A stretch of DNA of 10,995 nucleotides from Spongospora subterranea (taxonomy: Eukaryota; Endomyxa; Phytomyxea; Plasmodiophorida; Plasmodiophoridae). The translations under genes and the position numbers were made by a program. The stretch is taken from assembly GCA_900404475.1 (NCBI GenBank), contig OUQQ01000648.1, positions 1 to 10,995 of the forward strand, written 5' to 3'. Every line of letters starts with the position of its first letter. Within the stretch, counting starts at the first letter, position 1. The notes under the pieces were generated by a model, which was not told the origin of the DNA, did not search any database, and saw only the letters and a program-made list of their open reading frames with translations. Positions 1 through 6,809 of this stretch are shown here, piece after piece.

Positions 1-123
1 TGGGTAAACGGGGCAACATCGAGCGAAATCATCTTCAAGCACACACTCGTTTGAAGCAAGATTTTTTTTGTGGAGCATTCGACGTATAGTGAAAAAACAG
101 TTTCGGAGACGGTTTCGGATGGC
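1..123 (+). pseudogene. PIF/Harbinger transposase N-terminal fragment, copy 1 (broken)
   Basis: The first about 75 bases read on + as GKRGNIERNHLQAHTRL, then a shifted frame gives HSTY-like residues and, at 101-121, FRRRFRM. The string 'RL..DYF......FRRRFRM' is characteristic of the N-terminal part of PIF/Harbinger-family transposases, which carry a DDE nuclease further downstream. At least one frameshift and in-frame stops (a TAG near 87-89) break the frame. The fragment starts at or before the window edge, so its true beginning is not visible. Bases 1-92 are almost identical, in inverted orientation, to 481-572, so the two copies separated recently. What follows (124-367) stays open on + but I could not match it to Harbinger, and it may be another inserted piece. 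Confidence 0.65.
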
Positions 124-572
124 AGTACAGACACAAAAAAAGAGGTTGCGCCGAGGAGTACGTCTATTGAATTTGCATGTTGCTGGGTACTGGATATCAA
201 TGTCGCCGCCTGAAATTAACGCAAATGAGGTCGAAGCGGAGGCACTGGCTGAGCGTCCCGCCCGAGGGAAGATCTCAGCATGGATTGAGGTGACCTGTGA
301 ATCTATATTTGGAACGGATCAGTCGTTTTTCACAATTCTGGTCAAAAATCACCCAAAACTTCACTAGGAATTGGAAGCAAATCTGCTGAAATACCATGAG
401 CTAGCATTCTCAATGCTGCGGTTACCTTCTGATATCCGGATAGACCAAGGCGTCCAACTGCATCTTTCTTTCGAATAAAATACAACATACGTCGAATGCT
501 TCTCAAAGTAATCTTGCATCAAACGAGTGTGTGCTTGAAGATGATTTCGCTCGATGTTGCCCCGTTTACCCA
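1..572. repeat. Inverted repeat, arms 1-92 and 481-572
   Basis: The first 92 bases and the reverse complement of 481-572 are nearly identical (I count only a handful of differences, mostly around 54-72 and 86-92). The arms are the two Harbinger transposase fragments lying tail to tail, with about 390 bases between them. The arms correspond to internal coding sequence, so they are not terminal inverted repeats of one element. The arrangement comes from two copies inserted or rearranged in opposite orientation. Confidence 0.85.
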
Positions 573-699
573 CTCGTGAACCACCATGAGAAGGAGTATG
601 GTCCAAACGTTCCTCTTGATCATCTAACTCATCAAGCTTCATCAGAATCATCAAATAATGCTCAATCTCATCGTCGCTAGAAGACTCAGAAGACGACAT
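341..699 (-). pseudogene. PIF/Harbinger transposase N-terminal fragment, copy 2 (deleted and frameshifted)
   Basis: An ATG at 699 opens a frame with an acidic N-terminus (MSSSESSSDDE) and then GKRGNIERNHLQAHTRLM and QDYFEKHSTYVV, matching copy 1. Near 476-470 the frame must shift. Reading from 470 downwards gives KKDAVGRLGLSGYQKVTAA followed by LRMLAHGISADLL, a classic Harbinger block that normally lies well downstream of FRRRFRM. The FRRRFRM region preserved in copy 1 is missing here, so this copy has an internal deletion plus a frameshift, and the homology fades near 360. No DDE catalytic region is present. It is a dead remnant, not a gene. The ATG may be the genuine old start, as the Ser/Asp-rich N-terminus precedes the conserved part. 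Confidence 0.72.
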
Positions 700-805
700 T
701 TGGGAGAAAACACCAGGGGATACACGCCGGAGCGGTGCGGAATTTAACCTTCGTGAGCCTTTATTTTACACCACGGATACACCTAGCGGTGGAGATGCAC
801 TAAAA

Positions 806-1432
806 GGCAGAACCCTGATACAGGCTGTTGTTCGGGTTCGTAGTATCTCGCGAAACTGCAAAGGTGTGGCTTCTACAGTATGCCCGAGAACAGAGCGACA
901 ATGCATGTTGAGGCTATCGTTTTTGCTCTCACGAGCGACTTTAAAGACGCACTTGAACACGGCATCGCCTTTGCACATTCCATCGATAACAGGATCCTCC
1001 ATGTTGGGAGGACTAAATTCAGACAACAATCGTTCCGTCCACATAGGGGGACTGGAAGAGACATCTCATGCCTCAATATTGCAACAGCATTGCGGCGAGA
1101 GCCACTGTTGCCTTTTGCGCTGTAGTATATGTCTTCAAACGCGAGTTGAGTAGCACCAGACACAACACCAAAGGCATTGAGAGAGATTAGTGTCTCCCAA
1201 CATGGAGGATCCCGTTACCGATGGAATGTGCAAAGACGTTTACCGCGATGCCATGTTCAAGTGAGGTTTCAATAACGACAAGGTCGTCTTCAAAGTCGCT
1301 CGTGAGAGCAAAAACGATAGACTCAACATGCATTGTCGCTCTGTTCTCGGGCATACTGTAGAAGCCACATCTTTGCAGTTTCGCGAGATACTACGAACGC
1401 GAACAACAGCCTGTACATATCAGGGTTCTGCC
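806..1432. repeat. Foldback inverted repeat, arms 806-1010 and 1194-1432
   Basis: 806-1010 and 1194-1432 are long inverted copies of each other. Landmarks are ggcagaaccctgata at 806-820 against its complement at 1418-1432, and atgttgggag at 1001-1010 against 1194-1203. The right arm is about 34 bases longer, mainly through extra bases around 1236-1290. Both arms carry the same degenerate coding stretch pointing inwards-to-outwards (peptide MHCRSVLGHTVEAT on - in the left arm, on + from 1328 in the right arm). I do not recognise that peptide. A TGA inside the right-arm frame (near 1262-1264) shows it is not a functional gene. The 183-base centre (1011-1193) holds only overlapping short frames. 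The layout resembles a foldback-type element or an inverted tandem insertion. Confidence 0.8.
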
Positions 1433-1573
1433 ATAGGTAGATTAGATCAGATCACGCAACATACACTTACGTGTACATATGTTTTTACAATCACTCACAC
1501 TCACAGTACAGTAATGATGAGAGAGATCACTCCCATGATGATAATGATCCTCACTCGACCAGTTCAAAAGAGG

Positions 1574-1682
1574 CCCTTCTAGCTATCTTTACGAACTACT
1601 GTATTGATTACCCTTCTAGCTATCTTTACGAACTACTGTATTGATTACCCTTCTAGCTATCTTTACGAAGCACTACTGTATC
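1574..1682. repeat. 37-bp tandem repeat, about three copies
   Basis: A 37-base unit beginning cccttctagctatctttacg occurs at 1574-1610 and 1611-1647 without visible difference, and a third time from 1648 with a two-base insertion (gaa-gc-act) and a diverged end near 1682. Units are directly abutted. The array lies between the foldback repeat and the mariner relic. No coding frame or function is evident. Confidence 0.9.
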
Positions 1683-1699
1683 AAACGAAAAGGCATCTT

Positions 1700-2150
1700 A
1701 CAGACCCTTCTAGGCCTTTCTAAAGATGGAAAATTGCCAAAGGGTGCAATCAACAGTAATTCAGCAAAAATCGGCTTTTCCTGGGACTATCGTCAAGTTT
1801 GGCATTAAGACGTGCATTTCCTGCTGGATAACGATGTCCATGCGTTTTTGACCAGACGGCCAATTCGCTTTGATTGCCGGATTTTAATGTCCTGGATCAG
1901 GGCATTTTCAACGCTCGTCAGTCGCTACAACACGAAGAAATCTCCAAAAGACATTGATGAACTCATAGCGGTTGTTGTAAAAGCATTTGCCGATATCCCG
2001 AGCTATAAACTGGACGATGTATTTCTCTCGTTGCAGAAAGTGATGGAATGTTGCATGATGCGACATGCAAAGGTAAACTTCGAGCACAAAACAAGCTGCC
2101 TGTCAGTTCAATATGCAGTCAGAAGCATTTGAAAGTGCCAAAACAGGTAT
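1700..2150 (+). pseudogene. Mariner-like transposase, C-terminal relic
   Basis: Scattered but colinear pieces of the C-terminal third of a mariner/Tc1-type DDE transposase lie here in changing frames. A LLDND piece near 1820 resembles the QQDNA motif. 'DFNVLDQGIFNARQSLQ' spans about 1882-1942 and resembles the typical 'PDLNVLDLGFF...IQSLQ' block. 'DIDELIAVVVKAFADIP' and 'LDDVFLSLQKVMECCM' lie in 1950-2070. In another frame 'KGKLRAQNKLPVSS' spans about 2068-2110, matching the usual family end. At least two frameshifts and deletions separate these blocks, and an open frame at 1812-2132 covers only part. Assignment rests on remembered family motifs. The N-terminal helix-turn-helix region, terminal repeats and a complete catalytic triad are not visible, so this is a decayed copy. 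Confidence 0.62.
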
Positions 2151-3125
2151 TGAACCAAGGCTGAACGGAAGGAGTAGATGTTTACAGTACGCTTGAACCT
2201 CAGGTTCATGTTCAGAACACAAGATCATCGTGGGTTGACGAGGCTCCATCGGGATCGCAGTCGTTGCAACAGGGTTCAGTGACACCTGAATAGACCCCAA
2301 CTGGTTGTCCACAATCCGATCGACCAATTGGCGCCGCTATCAATCAATGTTTCTGGAATTGTGAACAGCCTTGTGCGTTCCTGACGCATTACTCTGCTGG
2401 TTATCAACAGATATTCCCCAACCTTGACGAAAACGGGGTATTTGCGTCAGGGCGATACCATGAATGTGTGTGAGATTGTGAAAGCGTAAACCGAAACCTT
2501 CAGAATCCCTCGCAACCGAGCCGAAGCCGCACGAGCTCTACAAGCGTTGTCGTCCGAGCGATAAGTGTAATTTAGCAGAAAACAGCGAAATCGAGGTTGT
2601 TGCCGATGGAACCGTGCCATTTTTTCACAGAAATGTAAAACAATACCTAAACCCCGTTTATCACTGTTGTTTGTGCGAGTCAGCCAGGTCAAAACAGGAG
2701 AAGAAGATAATCGAATTTACATCTGGAATCCTAGCCAGAGGAAAAGACAAAAGAAGTGGACATCGTTTACCCTTTTACTTGTTGGGTTGACCTGGCAGAG
2801 AGGCCCTGAATGTGTCAACAAGATATCGACCTGGCGAAACGGGGTCGGAAACCCGTTTCAAGATGGTACAACGGTCAAGCGATACGGCCGGCAATCTCAC
2901 CAACGTCCTCAGATGGGCATCGACTGGCGCGCGGCGATATCGGCCGGTTGCATATGGGGGGATGGCGCTACCACTACCGGTTGGCGATAAGTGTGGTGAA
3001 GTCCGTCCGCCATTCAGCGTCAAGGTCGACCGAGCTGCGTTGATCAACAACAACAACAACACCGCGCCCGACCGCACAACCATTGCCCAGTGTCAAAAGG
3101 GACACAGCATTATCGCCAGGCGCCC
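2151..3125. other. Intergenic stretch without a supportable gene
   Basis: Roughly 975 bases between the mariner relic and the Rab5 start. I find only short overlapping frames without recognisable motifs, splice patterns or codon bias. A (CAA)n run of about six units sits at 3045-3061. A - strand frame from an ATG at 3083 begins with a run of leucines, but that is simply the antisense of this CAA repeat. A short inverted pair (gccaggtca near 2690, tgacctggc near 2788) is the only other structure noticed. The 3' half should contain the Rab5 promoter; no clear TATA box is visible. Confidence 0.5.
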
Positions 3126-3982
3126 ATGGCCGCCGCCCCAGCCGCACCCAAACTATTATCGTATAAGCTGGTCCTGCTCGGTATCCGCTAACGCCTCCCG
3201 CCTACCCCCTCCCGAACCTCATCGCTCACCGCCATTACAGGAGACTCGGCCGTTGGCAAGTCCAGCTCCTGCTCCAGATTTGTGAAGCGCTCATTTGAAG
3301 AGCATGGACAGCCAACGATAGGTGCCGCATTTCTTACACAGACCGTCGAATTAGATGGCTATTCAGTCGTACGACAATAATGTTATTTCACTTCATCATT
3401 TCCGCCAACTGATTCATTTTTCCGCCATAGAAATTTGAGATATGGGACACCGCTGGCCAAGAAAGGTATTTGCTGGCCAGCGATTATAGCGATTGGCACC
3501 TAAATGGTTATTGTGTGAATTCAGGTACAGGAGTCTAGCGCCTATGTATTATAGGGGAGCAGCCGCCGCCCTAATCGTCTACGATATCACCGACGATGTC
3601 TCGTTCGAGGGCGCGAAATCGTGGATAACTGAACTACAGCGCCATGGGTCACCGGATATCGTTATTGGCCTGTAATCGCCCGTCAATTACTCTCGTGGAT
3701 TGACTCTAATTAACGGTGCTGATCAGCGCGGGAAACAAGTCCGATCTGGAACAATCACGTCAAGTGCCAACCGCCGTTGCCGAGACCTACGCCAAAGACT
3801 ACGGGATCATCTTCTTCGAAACCTCGGCCAAGACCGGGAAGAACATCGACAGCGTATTCAAAGACCTAGCGAGAAAGCTGCCGAAGGAGCAACCAGCGGA
3901 GGTGTCCACCCGCACTAGGCAGACTGTGGAACTGCATTCACGAGGGTCGTCCAGCGCCAATAACGGTTCGTGCCTTTGCTGA
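3126..3982 (+). CDS. RAB5: Rab5-family small GTPase, five exons
   Basis: Early-endosome Rab GTPase that controls endocytic vesicle fusion. Exons are 3126-3180, 3241-3368, 3431-3465, 3525-3671 and 3727-3982. Introns of 60, 62, 59 and 55 bp all begin GT and end AG and leave 206 aa, a normal Rab5 length. Visible motifs: P-loop GDSAVGKSS (19-27), switch [10 protein letters not shown] (44-52, the Rab5 signature), WDTAGQE (66-72), APMYYRG, base-binding GNKSD (124-128), ETSAKT (153-158), and a C-terminal CLC (204-206), a CXC double-geranylgeranylation signal. The start has a good context (cgcccATGG). An odd feature is that helix alpha-1 after the P-loop reads SCS (28-30) where the family has hydrophobic residues (see findings). 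Convergent with the small secreted protein gene on -. Fungal orthologues are called VPS21/YPT5; subclass Rab5 is firm, the exact gene name is not. Confidence 0.95.
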
Positions 3983-4045
3983 CGGGGCCATTCCTTCGAC
4001 GTATTGTCAATATGTAATCGCGTTGTCGTCAGAAGTTCATATAGT

Positions 4046-4051
4046 AATAAA
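4046..4051 (+). terminator. Poly(A) signal of the Rab5 gene
   Basis: AATAAA lies 64 bases after the Rab5 stop codon, a typical distance for a 3' end in a compact genome. A second AATAAA on + begins near 4119, inside the 3' part of the convergent gene, so the two 3' untranslated regions may overlap. Confidence 0.65.
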
Positions 4052-4129
4052 GTTTGCCAGCCGATGGAATTGATTGGAAATTCCCCGTATTTGTGAAGAA
4101 AACGGCGCCCGATTTGGGAATAAAAGCTC

Positions 4130-4446
4130 TCATTCATGCGACGCTTTATAGCAGGCGGATCCTTGTGGTAAACAGGCGCACGTTCCTTCTTGGCACGCGA
4201 TGTTGTCATAGCGGGCGGCGTCGCAGACCAGGGGCGGGAGACTGGCTGAATTGCATGATTCGCCAGGGCCAACGTAGACGGTGCTCAGGCTTCGCATCGC
4301 CTCGTCGTGCTGAGGGCGAACACGCGTCAGATATCAAGGGGCAACACGCCAGCGCGGCAACAACTAACCATGGCGGTTTCCGGTTGGGAATGGGCAACGC
4401 TAACGAGAACGGTCGCGAGGAAGGCCAGGACGATGATGACGCGCAT
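4130..4446 (-). CDS. Small secreted six-cysteine protein, two exons
   Basis: No longer open frame announces this gene. Exon 1 (4446-4369) encodes a clear signal peptide, MRVIIVLAFLATVLVSVAHS, likely cut after residue 20. A 59-bp intron (4368-4310) starts GTTAGT, has a CTGAC branch-like site and ends CAG. Exon 2 (4309-4130) ends at TGA, giving 85 aa. The mature part of about 65 aa carries six cysteines at 45, 55, 65, 70, 72 and 79, spaced C-x9-C-x9-C-x4-C-x-C-x6-C. It ends with the stretch ACQEGTCACLPQGSAC, reminiscent of EGF-like or EB-type modules, although I cannot assign a family. Six cysteines would allow three disulphides, typical of small extracellular or effector-like proteins. It lies downstream of eIF4E in the same orientation and converges on Rab5. 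Function unknown. Confidence 0.75.
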
Positions 4447-4577
4447 AACTCAACGAAATCCGGCACTGTCGATCGGCGACGTGTTTTGCAGAATGGGTCA
4501 AGGGTGTGGCTCCAATCGCTCACGACAAACGGCGCACGCCGATCGTGCGCCACCATGGAAGATCCAGTGCCCGTTTG

Positions 4578-4609
4578 CGATCGAATATCTGGGAGAAGAT
4601 ATTCGATCG
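4578..4609. repeat. Intergenic hairpin, 13-bp perfect stem
   Basis: Bases 4578-4590 (cgatcgaatatct) pair perfectly with 4597-4609 around a six-base loop (gggaga). It lies between the eIF4E poly(A) signal (4640-4635) and the start codon of the small secreted protein (4446), so it falls in the promoter or 5' leader of the latter, or just past the eIF4E cleavage site. It could be an RNA structure or a dyad binding site. Confidence 0.8.
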
Positions 4610-4634
4610 AGGGGGGTGAGAAATTGATATCGGT

Positions 4635-4640
4635 TTTATT
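4635..4640 (-). terminator. Poly(A) signal of the eIF4E gene
   Basis: TTTATT on + reads AATAAA on -, 40 bases after the eIF4E stop codon at 4682-4680. Distance and strand fit a 3'-end signal. Confidence 0.65.
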
Positions 4641-4679
4641 GTTTTTGATCATAATGTAGAGAGTATCGGGTGTGGGGGT

Positions 4680-5433
4680 TTAAACGGAACGGGTCGGGGC
4701 GTTCTTGTGATGGGCCTCAAAGTCCCAGGTGGCGTCATGCTTAACGGCTGCCTTCAACGCACGCCCGATCGACATGATCGCTTCCTCATCATGAGCGTCC
4801 TTCAGCCAAACCCCTATTCGCTAAAACGTGCGCGCGATTCAATATATCGCGATTCCGGGAACCGAGGGGCAAAACACACGAACCTGGAAGCTTTTACGGG
4901 GATTGGCGACAACACCACAGACGTGTTCGCTATGGTCAAAGTTCTCTCCGACAATAGCGGCGGTCTGATATAAATATATATCAGATCACAATCTGATGGA
5001 GATAACGAGGAGGGATATACCATTAAACGCCACAGATTATCGAACTCAGCTGGGGTCTTGATCTCGACCTTCCACCTTCCGCCTTTGGCGTTCGCTGGAT
5101 CTTCCCAAGCCGGCTGAATTCCTTGACGGAACAGATGGTAATTGGAGTTGACCTGGATCTGGGATGGAACTTTTACATTATTGAATAATCTGATTCGAAC
5201 AACAAAAAATCAACGACAATCGCGTTTGTTTCGAAAAGCGCCAGAAATTACCGCCAGAAATCCTCAACGGTTTCAAAGGTGAACACCTCCTTGATATTGG
5301 AGGTCCATTGTGCCGCCTGGGTCTTCGATCCGCTCGGGGAATCGAACCACAGCGTCCATTTGGACATGAGCAGATGCTGTGATGTTATTCCATCATTGGC
5401 GTCGGATACGTCAACAAGACACGACGAGGTCAT
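4680..5433 (-). CDS. EIF4E: Translation initiation factor eIF4E, four exons
   Basis: Cap-binding subunit of eIF4F, which recruits mRNA for translation. Exons on - are 5433-5252, 5189-5021, 4964-4884 and 4820-4680. Introns of 62, 56 and 63 bp all follow GT-AG and give 190 aa. The family landmarks are present in order: KWTLWFDSP (25-33), cap-stacking W43, VEDFW (56-60, W60 being the 4E-BP/eIF4G-facing tryptophan), SNYHLFRQGIQPAWED (76-91) with cap-stacking W89 and guanine-binding E90, IVGENFD (121-127), phosphate-side R140, K141 and R145, W149, then EEAIMSIGRALK. The usual HPL before the first strand reads HLL (20-22). The N-terminus is short (24 residues before KWTLW). No other ATG lies in frame before the upstream stop, so 5433 is the best start. 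Intron 2 carries competing hairpins at its acceptor. Confidence 0.95.
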
Positions 5434-5910
5434 AGCGAGGGTGGCGGTGGCGGCGGCGGCGGATGAACACGGGTATTATCACAGCTGGGAATCGAGCGAT
5501 ACGATATAGACGGGTATTTGGCCGATCAATTCGATAGCGATTATTAGAAAAGATCCGGTCCTCAAGTCTCCGGGTCTGTCAACCGGGGTATGTATGTATA
5601 ATATCACGTAGGAACTCCGCCACGGACTCCGTGGCCTGGCCGACCAATCGTTGGGGGCGGGGGTGTAAATCTGGCCTGGCCAAAAGGATATCGTAGCGAC
5701 ACCCTTTGGTAGACCCTGTGAATATATCGGTTGGTCGACAACTAGGCGGGTTGAATCGTCGGAAATAGGTCAAAACGATGGCGCTATCCTCTCAACGGAC
5801 ATGCCCTGACAGGAATAAACCAGGAATGCGAACGCCCTAGAGAGCCCACAAAATATCGGGAGGAATCAGCACCTGCCCCGATAGTTGGCGGCGGATCGGG
5901 AGGAGGCGGT
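5434..5910. other. eIF4E upstream region, no confident gene
   Basis: A GC-rich run (repeated ggc/ggt triplets at about 5441-5463) lies just before the eIF4E start, probably its 5' leader. On - a frame is open from about 5780 to 5579, without an ATG (it ends RDIIHTYPG before TGA) and could be joined to a piece around 5880-5850 by a plausible 61-bp intron, but no start or family motif emerges. I do not call a gene. Confidence 0.4.
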
Positions 5911-6809
5911 TCAGTCGTGCTGGTTCATGGCCGACACGGAATGCGGTGGGCGGCGATCAACGGTCGTCTCCACTTCGCCCGAGGGGGCGCCGGTCGCGCT
6001 AACACGCGAAACAATCGTCAGGAAATTTCCGCCTGCGCCGAATTGTTTTGGATGAACATCGTCACATCTCATGAACCCTATTGAGCGACGAATCGGTTCT
6101 GGACTGTTTTGGATTAAGGTCAATGATCTTCTCACAATTAACAATGTAATAAAGTCCAATCATTGTACGATTTATGGATAATTCCCCATTCTGTCGCTGT
6201 TCGGTCCATGTTTGTCCAGACCTAATGTGCGTTCCTGCTCATGGCTGTCGCCTTTTTCTCCGTTTCGAGTATTTTTGTTGAAATGCGAAAACGTGTTTCT
6301 TACTCAGTACAGGAGATCGAGAATTTGAGTGATTTATTCGTTGGGCGATCTTCAAGGCCGTTCTTGGGCCCAACCTCGATGCGTCCATCGTAGCCGCCTT
6401 GGCCACAGCTCATCGATTACAACCTTGATCGGTCCCTTCTGGGTGGTTCTGGTTGGATTATCCCATCACTCTATGATCCAGCGACCTTGGCAACGCGCTC
6501 CGATCGCTGGATTGTGATTCGGATACGGTGGCTGTGTTCCAACGATTTCCGGGATTATTGAGCCCCAATTCGAATAAGAGTGCTGTGGGTTCGGGTTCCC
6601 GTTTTGCCATTCTGCTGACTGTACCTACACCATTTTGCCGGTCATCCTGATCATACCTGTTTTGGTTTTCAAGAAACTGGCTTGGCACTTGCTGTAGATG
6701 TTCTTTTTTTTTGTGTTTTTTCGATTGAAAAAATGGTCATTGAGGTTAATCTGATCACAGACGGCATTGGATTACAGTGAATTGTGTTAAACCCATTCTG
6801 GAATTCACC
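5911..6809 (-). CDS. Unrecognised multi-exon protein, 3' part (5' end unresolved)
   Basis: A chain of compatible exons on - reads through without a stop: (...-6809), 6750-6657, 6611-6470, 6408-6304, 6221-6136 and 6077-5911, ending in TGA. Introns of 58, 45, 61, 82 and 58 bp have GT donors (one is GTAAGA) and AG acceptors, and every junction keeps phase. The last five exons encode 197 aa with cysteines in KCQASF, GARCQGRWI, DCGQGGYDG, SISCT and WFMRCDDVHPKQF; the C-terminus is ...RRPPHSVSAMNQHD. I recognise no domain. An exon ending at 6809 reads EGDIVDTDGIA; it could begin at an ATG at 6913 or be joined further upstream through a GTAAAG donor near 6901. Weak points: the 82-bp intron (a 59-bp alternative acceptor at 6245 gives a short different tail) and the missing start. 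Confidence 0.45.

Noticed and set aside
766..1163. Several overlapping 80-96 codon frames on both strands
   Set aside because: They lie in the foldback repeat. Multiple equally long frames on both strands and a stop in the other arm argue against a live gene.
1574..1682. Could the regularly repeated 37-mer be a CRISPR array?
   Set aside because: Units are directly abutted without spacers, number only about three, and the DNA is eukaryotic. It is a plain tandem repeat.
2775..3083. A - strand frame starting with a signal-like leucine run (MVVRSGAVLLLLL)
   Set aside because: The leucines are the antisense of the CAA repeat at 3045-3061, and the rest shows no coherent features, so a secreted protein is not supported.
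2812..3285. A 157-codon + frame running into the Rab5 gene
   Set aside because: It crosses Rab5 exon 1, intron 1 and part of exon 2 in the wrong frame, with low-complexity Pro/Asn text and no motif.
3493..3982. Apparent frameshifts and a stop (TAA at 3672) inside Rab5
   Set aside because: All are accounted for by GT-AG introns that restore the exact family sequence, so the gene is intact.
4054..4659. A 201-codon + strand open frame, and 148- and 157-codon - frames in the same place
   Set aside because: They overlap each other and the eIF4E 3' end, show no domain or signal, and are explained as shadows of the two-exon secreted gene and Rab5 exon 5.
5579..5773. A - frame of 64 codons upstream of eIF4E
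   Set aside because: It has no ATG start and no recognisable motif, and a proposed upstream exon also lacks a start.
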